Assembly: GCA_005885025.1 (NCBI GenBank)
Contig: VAYC01000011.1
Location: 1 to 6,293, forward strand
Reading direction: 5' to 3'
DNA: 6,293 nucleotides
Source: Actinomycetota bacterium
GTDB taxonomy: Bacteria; Actinomycetota; UBA4738
The translations under genes and the position numbers were made by a program. The notes under the pieces were generated by a model that made no database searches, had not been told where the DNA came from, and saw nothing but the letters and a program-made list of their open reading frames with translations. This document shows positions 1 through 4,883 of this stretch, one piece after another (the stretch's first letter is position 1; every line of letters begins with the position of its first letter).

Positions 1-344
1 GCTTCGGCCTCCCACACCCGACGGTAGATGCGGGTGAACGTCAGCCCCAGGCCGACGATAGTCAGCGGAACGAGCACGCCGTAACGCACCGCCAGGTCGA
101 CGCCCCGGTAGCCGGTCAGGTAGCGGTGGATCAGCAACCCCCACAGCGGCCAGAGCACCAGGCCCATCACATGGGCGACACGGAGGTTGATCAGGTTGCG
201 CCTGGCAAAGTCGGCCCGGAACGCGGCCTCCAGCTCGGGATCGGAGAACCTGAGCGTGACCAGGTCGAGGTCGGCTTCCTTACCGGAGGAGAGACGGGGA
301 CGAGGCACCCGACCAGTGTGCACGACGATCGCAGGATTGCCCAC
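1..344 (-). CDS. Partial membrane protein, N-terminal two-helix sensor-like region (possibly cyclase-type)
   Basis: Read on the minus strand, an open frame runs from at least position 344 to the left edge, where it is cut mid-codon (114 complete codons from the GTG at 344). After a polar Arg/Pro-rich leader comes a segment LRFSDPELEAAFRADFARR, then two hydrophobic helices (around VAHVMGLVLWPLWGLLIHRY and VRYGVLVPLTIVGLGLTF) joined by a short loop, then a basic turn ITR-like TRIYRRVW. This pattern, an acidic 'F-DP-LE--F' helix followed by paired membrane helices, resembles the membrane input module in front of class III adenylate/guanylate cyclase or other signalling domains in bacteria; that is memory-based and the catalytic part is outside the window. 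The start is uncertain: in-frame GTG codons lie at 344, 323 and 308, none with a good ribosome binding site, and the frame stays open further upstream. It is transcribed divergently from the DUF4389 gene. Confidence 0.5.
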   Translation of the reverse strand, partial: MGNPAIVVHTGRVPRPRLSSGKEADLDLVTLRFSDPELEAAFRADFARRNLINLRVAHVMGLVLWPLWGLLIHRYLTGYRGVDLAVRYGVLVPLTIVGLGLTFTRIYRRVWEAE

Positions 345-420
345 GGGCGCTACCGGGTCTGCTGCGGGCTTGCGGCGACGCGGCCGAGGGCGTGGAATGG
401 ATGGAACCGTCCGGCAGAGA

Positions 421-426
421 AGGGGG
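421..426 (+). promoter_or_regulatory. Ribosome binding site of the DUF4389 gene
   Basis: AGGGGG lies 8 bases before the ATG at 435. It decides the start: the open frame extends back to an ATG at 126, but those extra 103 residues are low-complexity and overlap the minus-strand gene, while homology-like sequence begins just after 435. Confidence 0.6.
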
Positions 427-434
427 AAAGAGCG

Positions 435-1076
435 ATGGCGATGCAGCAGGCGGTGTATCCGGTGCAGTTCTCGGTCGACTATCCCGACCGATCGCTGAAC
501 AGACTGACCACGGGCTTTCGCATCTTCGTGGCAATCCCGATCCTCATCGTCCTTGGGGCGGTCTCTGGCGGGTATTGGGCTCGCAGCTACTCCCATGGCC
601 GGACCTTCGCGCTGTCAGCGGGCGCTGGAGGATTGCTGTTCTTTGCCCCATTGCTGATGATCCTGTTCCGCCGGAAGTACCCGCGGTGGTGGTTCGACTG
701 GAACGTGGAGCTCCAGCGCTTCAGCACCCGGGTCGGAATCTATCTGGCCTTGATGGATGATCGTTACCCATCGACCACCGAGGACCAGTCCGTTCATCTC
801 GACTTCACCTATCCCGACGCCGCCCGCGACCTGAACCGGTGGCTTCCGCTGGTGAAGTGGTTCCTGGCCATCCCCCACTACATCATCCTGTTCTTCCTGT
901 GGATCGCGGCGATCGTGGTGATCTTCATCGCGTGGTTCGCCATCCTGTTCACCGGCCGCTATCCCAGAGGAATGTTCGACTTCGTCGAAGGCATCATCCG
1001 GTGGCAGAACCGCGTCCTCGGGTACGCCTTCCTTCTCGTCACGGACCGCTACCCGCCGTTCAGGCTGGCCCCGTGA
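435..1076 (+). CDS. DUF4389 family integral membrane protein
   Basis: A 213-residue membrane protein with the look of the actinobacterial DUF4389 family; its biochemical function is unknown. Predicted membrane segments are near residues 28-46, 59-78 and a long one at 142-172. The protein is an internal duplication: YPVQFSVDYPDRSLNRLTTGFRIFVAIP near the N-terminus matches LDFTYPDAARDLNRWLPLVKWFLAIPHY near residue 122, and FRRKYPRWWFDWNVELQRF with its following DDRYPS (about 78-112) matches FTGRYPRGMFDFVEGIIRW with TDRYPP (about 172-208). The recurrent RYP and FD/W-W motifs flank the helices and probably sit at the membrane face. The start at 435 is chosen from the AGGGGG ribosome binding site and the onset of the repeat; an ATG at 441 is the alternative. 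The next gene begins 41 bases downstream on the same strand but may have its own promoter. Confidence 0.85.
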   Translation: MAMQQAVYPVQFSVDYPDRSLNRLTTGFRIFVAIPILIVLGAVSGGYWARSYSHGRTFALSAGAGGLLFFAPLLMILFRRKYPRWWFDWNVELQRFSTRVGIYLALMDDRYPSTTEDQSVHLDFTYPDAARDLNRWLPLVKWFLAIPHYIILFFLWIAAIVVIFIAWFAILFTGRYPRGMFDFVEGIIRWQNRVLGYAFLLVTDRYPPFRLAP

Positions 1077-1080
1077 GGCC

Positions 1081-1110
1081 CTGACGACATCCTGCGGTTC
1101 GGCCTAGCCT
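1081..1110 (+). promoter_or_regulatory. Candidate promoter for a leaderless GNAT transcript
   Basis: CTGACG (1081-1086) and TAGCCT (1105-1110) are separated by 18 bases and resemble -35 and TAnnnT -10 elements. The -10 ends 7 bases before the GTG at 1118, so transcription would start at or next to the start codon. No ribosome binding site is visible before this GTG, which fits leaderless expression, common in actinobacteria. The sites are weak matches in GC-rich DNA. Confidence 0.4.
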
Positions 1111-1117
1111 CGGTGCC

Positions 1118-2122
1118 GTGACGCTGAGAGTGAGGCAGGCTCGGGCGGAGGACTTCGAATCGGTGGCGAGGCTGCTGGCCGAGCTGGGGCGGCCGGCCGT
1201 GCTGGGCGGTGATGACGAGTCGGATCATCGTGCCAGGTACGCCGGATGGCTGGCCGCGCCTGAACTCGAGGTCTTTGTCGCAGAAGAGGACGGCGAAGTC
1301 GTCGGGCTCATCGACGTGGAGCTACTCCCTCGGCTCAACTTCCCCGGCCCCATGGCTTGGGTCCCGGACCTGATCGTGTCCGAGCGCCACCGGAGCCGCG
1401 GGGCTGGGGCGGCGCTCCTGGCTCGCGCCGAGGAGGCGGCCCGCGAGGCGGGCGCGTTCGCCCTGGCGCTGGAGTCCGGGCACTGGCGAACTCGCGCCCA
1501 CGCCTTCTACCTCCGGGAGGGGATGAGCGACTCGGCCAAGTCCTTCGTCAAGGTCCTGCGCACGGACCTCGACTGGCCGCCGCGGCCTCCGAGCGTGGCT
1601 CCCGAGTCCTCTCGTTCTCCCCATCGATCGATGGCGGTCCGGCCTGCCGAGGATGCCGACCTGGAAGCGATCAACGAGATCTACAACCACTACGTGATGA
1701 CGTCTCACGTCACGTTCGATCTCGAACCGACGTCGATCTCCTGGCGCCGCGAGTGGTTCCGTCACTACGGCGAAGCTGGCCCCTACCGGCTCCTGGTCGC
1801 CGAGGCCGATGGAACGTGCGTCGGCTTTGCCACGAGCAGCCGCTACCGGATGAGACCCGCTTACGGGACCTCGGTGGAAACGAGTGCCTACGTCGCCCCC
1901 GACGCTCAAGGTCGGGGAGTGGGGACCGCGCTGTACGAGGCGTTGTTCCGGGCACTCGCGAAAGAGGACGTCCACCGGGCCTACGCAGGCATCGCCCTGC
2001 CGAACCCGGCGTCGGTGCGGCTGCACGAACGGTTCGGGTTCAAGCAGGCCGGGGTGTTCTCGGAGCAGGGCCGCAAGCTGGGACGGTACTGGGACGTGGC
2101 TTGGTTCGAGAGGCAACTGTGA
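1118..2122 (+). CDS. Tandem GNAT N-acetyltransferase; C-terminal half phosphinothricin-acetyltransferase-like
   Basis: A 334-residue fusion of two acetyl-CoA-dependent N-acetyltransferase (GNAT) domains. Domain 1 covers about residues 2-148; its acetyl-CoA pyrophosphate loop is R92-S-R-G95-A-G97, followed by AFYLREGM, the usual GNAT beta6/helix region. A Pro/Ser-rich linker (about 152-170) leads to domain 2, residues 172-334, with loop Q264-G-R-G267-V-G269 and the block N296-PASVRLHERFGF plus GRKLGRYWDVAWF that marks the phosphinothricin/methionine sulfoximine acetyltransferase (Pat/Bar, MddA-like) family. Domain 2 begins at an in-frame ATG (1631) and is the length of a complete stand-alone Pat enzyme, so this looks like a gene fusion. 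Both domains keep their cofactor loops and may both be active; domain 1's substrate is not evident. The GTG start is supported by the domain beginning at residue 2. The stop overlaps the next gene's start, so the two are co-translated. Confidence 0.88.
   Translation: MTLRVRQARAEDFESVARLLAELGRPAVLGGDDESDHRARYAGWLAAPELEVFVAEEDGEVVGLIDVELLPRLNFPGPMAWVPDLIVSERHRSRGAGAALLARAEEAAREAGAFALALESGHWRTRAHAFYLREGMSDSAKSFVKVLRTDLDWPPRPPSVAPESSRSPHRSMAVRPAEDADLEAINEIYNHYVMTSHVTFDLEPTSISWRREWFRHYGEAGPYRLLVAEADGTCVGFATSSRYRMRPAYGTSVETSAYVAPDAQGRGVGTALYEALFRALAKEDVHRAYAGIALPNPASVRLHERFGFKQAGVFSEQGRKLGRYWDVAWFERQL
2108..2113 (+). promoter_or_regulatory. Ribosome binding site of the luciferase-like oxidoreductase gene
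   Basis: GAGAGG inside the last codons of the acetyltransferase gene lies 5 bases before the GTG at 2119. It supports that start over the many upstream in-frame codons, which lie in a shadow frame of the preceding gene. Confidence 0.6.
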
Positions 2123-3033
2123 CGCCGTCTTCCGCGACGAAGCCGCCCAAGGTCGGGGTCCAACTGCCCGAGGTCGAGCGCGAAGTGCGATGGCCGGAGC
2201 TCCGCGACATGGCTCGCGCCGCCGAGGCCGTCGGATTCGACTCGATCTGGGTCGGGGACCACCTCCTGTACCGCGATCCGGGGATCGGGGCGCGCGCCCC
2301 CTGGGAAGCCTGGTCGGTCCTGGCCGCACTGGCCGCGGTGACCGACCGGGTCGAGCTCGGCCCGCTCGTGGCCAGCGTGTCGTTCCACAACCCGGCGATG
2401 CTGGCCAAGAAGGCGGCGACGGTCGACGAGATCAGCGGGGGCCGATTGATCCTGGGGCTGGGCGCCGGATGGAACGAGGTCGAGTACCGCGCGTTCGGCT
2501 TTCCGTTCGACCATCGCGTCGACCGGTTCGAGGAAGCCTTCACGATCATCCGGGGGTTGCTTCGGGACGGCCACGTGGACTTTGCGGGGCGCTGGTACGA
2601 GGCACGGGACTGCGAGCTGCTGCCCAGGCCGGCGCGACAGATTCCGATGATGGTCGGGACGGTCGGCGAGCGGATGCTTCGGCTGGCGGCTGCGCACGCG
2701 GACGCGTGGAACGCGTGGTTCACCTGGTTCGGCAACCGGCCGGAAGGAGCGGCAGCGCTGCGAGCGAAACTGGACACCGCCTGCAAGGAGGTCGGTCGAG
2801 ACCCCGCCACGCTCGAGCGAACGGTCGCCGTCCTGGTTCAGGTCGGTGGCGGCGAGGTGCCGCGTCGCGGAGGGCCCGAGGAGGCTGTCGAGCCGATCCT
2901 GGCGGAGGAGCTCGGCGAGCAGCTGGCGGAGTTCGCCGCCGAGGGCATCGGCCACGTCCAGCTGGTGATCGACCCGATCACTGTTCGTTCGATCGAACGG
3001 CTGGGGGGACTGCTGGGCTCTGGCAGGCGCTGA
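2119..3033 (+). CDS. LLM-class (luciferase-like) F420-dependent oxidoreductase
   Basis: A 304-residue flavin/F420 luciferase-like monooxygenase with a TIM-barrel fold, expected to be cytosolic. Family marks are KVGVQLP at the first strand (11-17), AEAVGFDSIWVGDHLL (about 35-50), VTDRVELGPLVASVSFHNPAMLAKKAATVDEISGGRLILGLGAGWNEVEYRAFG (74-127), which is the best-conserved stretch of the family, then FDHRVDRFEEAFTIIRGLL and RQIPMMVGTVGERMLRLAA. Length is normal for actinobacterial F420-type members; the electron carrier (F420 or FMN) cannot be settled from sequence by eye and the substrate is unknown. The start is GTG at 2119, sharing GTGA with the preceding stop, with GAGAGG 5 bases upstream. 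Coupling to the acetyltransferase suggests a shared small-molecule pathway. The short, basic C-terminus ends at SGRR. Confidence 0.88.
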   Translation: MTPSSATKPPKVGVQLPEVEREVRWPELRDMARAAEAVGFDSIWVGDHLLYRDPGIGARAPWEAWSVLAALAAVTDRVELGPLVASVSFHNPAMLAKKAATVDEISGGRLILGLGAGWNEVEYRAFGFPFDHRVDRFEEAFTIIRGLLRDGHVDFAGRWYEARDCELLPRPARQIPMMVGTVGERMLRLAAAHADAWNAWFTWFGNRPEGAAALRAKLDTACKEVGRDPATLERTVAVLVQVGGGEVPRRGGPEEAVEPILAEELGEQLAEFAAEGIGHVQLVIDPITVRSIERLGGLLGSGRR

Positions 3034-3070
3034 CACTGCGGGTGTCGCGCGGATCACGATGCCCAACTCA

Positions 3071-3120
3071 GGTACTCTGCTGCATAGTTTGATCACCATC
3101 AAAGTATGGAGAGCGGTACC
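3071..3120. repeat. 50-base imperfect palindrome between convergent genes; possible bidirectional terminator
   Basis: Folding about the centre (loop CACC, 3094-3097) pairs TTTGAT (3088-3093) with ATCAAA (3098-3103), CATA (3083-3086) with TATG (3105-3108), CT (3080-3081) with AG (3110-3111) and GGTAC (3071-3075) with GTACC (3116-3120) without any gap: 17 of 23 symmetric positions are complementary. Single G/G mismatches separate the inner blocks; a 4-base mismatched block (3076-3079 with 3112-3115) includes two possible G-U pairs in the plus-strand RNA. The inner part is AT-rich, unlike the surroundings. It lies 37 bases after the oxidoreductase stop and 46 bases before the EamA stop, so a terminator serving both strands is the simplest reading, although there is no clear U-tract. 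A dyad operator or a structured RNA is also possible. Confidence 0.55.
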
Positions 3121-3166
3121 GGTAGCCACTGGGGATTCGAACGATCTCGCGCTTCAACGACCCGGC

Positions 3167-4000
3167 TCAGGCCGGCGCCACCTCGGGCGGGACGGCTTCC
3201 TTGTCATGTCGAACGGCGCGCTGAATGACCACCCCGACCGCCAGCACCGCGATGACCCCGCCGGCGATAGAGATCGCGGGCAGCGGTTCGCCGAGGAAGA
3301 CGAGGGCGGCGACCGCGGAGATGACCGGCTCGGCCAGGATGAGGAGCGCCGAGATGGACACCTCCACCTGGGCGTGTGACCAGGCCAGCAGCGAATGACC
3401 TCCCTGGGCGCCGGCCACGAACAGCAGCAGCCACCACCAGTCCTGCGAGCGAACGATGAACCTCTGGCCCGACAGCAGCGCCACGGGAGTGACCACCAGG
3501 GCGGCGGTGACCGTGACGGCCGTCATGTATTCGAGCGCTGGGACGGCCTGCCGAACGTGCTTTGACAGGAGCCAGTAGACCGTCCACGCGATGAGGGCGC
3601 CGACTGCCAGCAGATCGCCGCGCAGGCTCCATTCCGGCGTTCCGCTCGACCCGAGGATCACCATCACCACGCCGCCCAGCGACACGATCGTCCACGCCAC
3701 TTCGTGCCCGGTGACCCGCTCGCCGAAGAGTGGGCCGGCCACCAGCAACGTGAGGGCGGGCTGGAGCGCCGCCACGATCAGCACGTCCGCAACGCTGGTC
3801 AGCTTCAGGGCGGAGAAGAAGAAGCAGATGTTGGCGCCGAACAGCACGCCACTGGGAGCCGCTCGGCGGACGATGGACCAGGAAAGGCGGCGATGGGTGA
3901 CAGCGAGCACCCCGAGCATGACCATCGATCCCATCCACAAACGGAGGAAGGCAAACGTCAGGGCGGGCGTGTGGATGATCTTCACGACCACGTTCATCAC
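3167..4000 (-). CDS. EamA/DMT-family permease (drug/metabolite transporter type)
   Basis: A 277-residue hydrophobic protein from the GTG at 4000, with two tandem EamA domains. Domain 1 includes GVLFGANICFFFSALKLTSVADVLIVAALQP (51-81) and GERVTGHE; domain 2 runs from about 128 to 263, with LILAEPVISAVAALVFLGEPL (220-240), a typical signature of the second half. Members export or import metabolites such as amino acids and nucleotides by proton antiport; this one's substrate is unknown. The tail is short and charged (VRHDKEAVPPEVAPA). The start is problematic: the frame stays open upstream to 4108 and encodes RLGLLAILGPITAFSVMNVVVKII, which would be the first membrane helix, yet no ATG, GTG or TTG lies in frame there. 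The GTG at 4000 and the ATG at 3997 fall inside that helix and lack a ribosome binding site. A CTG at 4036 or an ATA at 4105 (GGGG 8 bases before) could be non-standard starts. It follows the ABM gene on the same strand. Confidence 0.82.
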   Translation of the reverse strand: MMNVVVKIIHTPALTFAFLRLWMGSMVMLGVLAVTHRRLSWSIVRRAAPSGVLFGANICFFFSALKLTSVADVLIVAALQPALTLLVAGPLFGERVTGHEVAWTIVSLGGVVMVILGSSGTPEWSLRGDLLAVGALIAWTVYWLLSKHVRQAVPALEYMTAVTVTAALVVTPVALLSGQRFIVRSQDWWWLLLFVAGAQGGHSLLAWSHAQVEVSISALLILAEPVISAVAALVFLGEPLPAISIAGGVIAVLAVGVVIQRAVRHDKEAVPPEVAPA

Positions 4001-4108
4001 GGAGAACGCAGTGATCGGGCCGAGGATGGCGAGCAGCCCGAGCCGCGTGGCCCGTGGAGAGCCGGTCGAGGCCGGCTCGTCGCGACGTTCGTTCCCGCGC
4101 GTTATGGA

Positions 4109-4423
4109 CTAGACCCCGACTGCCGCGGCCAGCGTGGAGTCCGAGGGTCGGAAGTCCTCGCACAAAGCCCGGCAAGCAGCCAGTCCCTGCTGGAACTCGG
4201 GTCGTTCGCGCCAGGCCTTCACGGATTCGGCATCCTGCCATGCCCCGAAGGAGACGAAGCGGCGAGGGTCGGCGACATCGCGAATGAGGATGAAGCTTTC
4301 CGCGCCAGGCGCATTCGCCAGCGCCCACTCCGTGAAGTCCGTCCACCGAGCGATGAACTCCTTCTCCGAGCCCTCCTTCACGATCCAGTTTCCCGAGGTG
4401 TACGGCTGCCCGTCCTTCGCCAT
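4109..4423 (-). CDS. Small antibiotic-biosynthesis-monooxygenase (ABM) fold protein
   Basis: A 104-residue protein of the dimeric alpha-beta barrel ABM type: YTSGNWIVKEGSEKEFIARWTDFTEWALANAPGAESFILIRDVADPRRFVSFGAWQDAESVKAWRERPEF is the classic beta-alpha-beta pattern, with the 'F-SFGAWQD-ESV-AWR--PEF' end typical of family members that resemble heme-degrading or quinone-forming monooxygenases. Many such small proteins have no proven function, so no reaction is assigned. The ATG at 4423 has AGGAG 6 bases upstream; an ATG at 4429 (GGAG 5 bases upstream) is equally in frame and adds two residues. The frame upstream of this is open but is a shadow of the divergent TfoX gene. The stop (TAG, 4111-4109) is in the same frame as the EamA gene that follows, so a two-gene unit is likely. 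Confidence 0.75.
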   Translation of the reverse strand: MAKDGQPYTSGNWIVKEGSEKEFIARWTDFTEWALANAPGAESFILIRDVADPRRFVSFGAWQDAESVKAWRERPEFQQGLAACRALCEDFRPSDSTLAAAVGV

Positions 4424-4429
4424 GCCCAT

Positions 4430-4434
4430 CTCCT
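4430..4434 (-). promoter_or_regulatory. Ribosome binding site of the ABM gene
   Basis: AGGAG on the minus strand ends 6 bases before the ATG at 4423; the wider purine run GGAGAGGAG would also place GGAG 5 bases before the ATG at 4429. Either way it fixes the start of this small gene to within two codons. Confidence 0.6.
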
Positions 4435-4454
4435 CTCCGTCGGCCGATGCTTTC

Positions 4455-4484
4455 AACATAGAACGAGCGAGCCCTCCAGCGAAA
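4455..4484 (-). promoter_or_regulatory. Weak candidate promoter for the ABM-EamA unit
   Basis: On the minus strand TTTCGC (4484-4479) and TATGTT (4460-4455) are 18 bases apart and stand in the short divergent gap between the ABM and TfoX genes. The -10-like block is the most AT-rich part of this gap. The -35-like block is a poor match, so this is a guess from position and spacing. Confidence 0.25.
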
Positions 4485-4529
4485 GGCCCTCTGCGTTGAC
4501 GGAATGTCGGAGAATCACCGGCTGTGGGC

Positions 4530-4877
4530 ATGTCGTTCCCCAAAGCCGACGAGGCCTCCAAGGCCTTTTTCGAATCGCTGGTCCCGGACAGCCCTGGCGT
4601 CCAGTCCCGGCCGATGTTCGGCAACCGCGCCGCCTTCGTGAACGGCAACATGTTCCTGGCCTTGTTCGGGTCGCAGGTGGCCGTGCGCCTCTCCGACGAG
4701 GACCGTGCCGAGCTCCTGAGGCAGAAGGGCGCTTCCAGCTTCGAACCGATGCCGGGGCGTCCGATGAAGGAGTACGTAGTGCTGCCCGAGGCGTGGCGGC
4801 GGTCCCCGGCGAAGGCCAAGGAATGGGTGGAGCGCTCCTTCGCCTGGGCCAAGAAGCTGCCACCCAAGAAGAAATAG
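4530..4877 (+). CDS. TfoX N-terminal domain protein (TfoX/Sxy family)
   Basis: A 115-residue protein that is essentially one TfoX N-terminal domain. Recognisable blocks are FFESLVPDSPGVQSRPMFGNRAAFVNGNMFLALFG (13-47), VRLSDEDRAELLRQKGASSFEPMPGRPMKEYVVLP (52-86) and a C-terminal helix EWVERSFAWAKKLPPKKK. The gammaproteobacterial relatives TfoX/Sxy promote competence gene expression together with CRP and cAMP and carry an additional C-terminal domain, absent here; stand-alone N-domains are common in actinobacteria and have no settled role. The basic KKLPPKKK tail is usual for them. Start choice: ATG at 4530, with GTG at 4524 as an in-frame alternative; neither has a convincing ribosome binding site (GGAG at 4509-4512 is 11 bases before the GTG). 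The cyclase gene begins 6 bases after the stop, so the two are probably cotranscribed. Confidence 0.85.
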   Translation: MSFPKADEASKAFFESLVPDSPGVQSRPMFGNRAAFVNGNMFLALFGSQVAVRLSDEDRAELLRQKGASSFEPMPGRPMKEYVVLPEAWRRSPAKAKEWVERSFAWAKKLPPKKK

Positions 4878-4883
4878 CTCGGC

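Noticed and set aside
126..434. N-terminal extension of the DUF4389 reading frame from the ATG at 126
   Set aside because: The added residues are low-complexity and overlap the minus-strand membrane protein; the AGGGGG site and family-like sequence both support the ATG at 435.
1322..3129. Long minus-strand open frames opposite the GNAT and oxidoreductase genes
   Set aside because: Antisense shadows of two well-recognised enzymes, with no initiation signals or family resemblance.
3125..3150. T-arm-like motif GTTCGAATCCCC on the minus strand, suggesting a tRNA end
   Set aside because: The flanking bases do not form the 5-bp T stem (GATCG against CCCCA), and no acceptor, D or anticodon arm can be built around it.
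3162..3175. Small hairpin CCGGC-TCAG-GCCGG over the EamA stop codon as a terminator
   Set aside because: Only five base pairs in GC-rich coding sequence and no U-tract; expected by chance.
3059..3379. 106-residue plus-strand open frame starting in the convergent gap
   Set aside because: It begins in the palindrome region and then runs antisense through the EamA gene with an acidic, low-complexity product; no ribosome binding site and no family resemblance.
320..3700. Repeated CGATCG hexamers as a HIP1-like dispersed repeat
   Set aside because: The sites lack the conserved HIP1 octamer context (GCGATCGC) and occur at a rate plausible for this base composition.
4496..4507. TTGACG before the TfoX gene as a -35 element
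   Set aside because: No acceptable -10 hexamer follows at 16-19 bases, so a promoter could not be supported.
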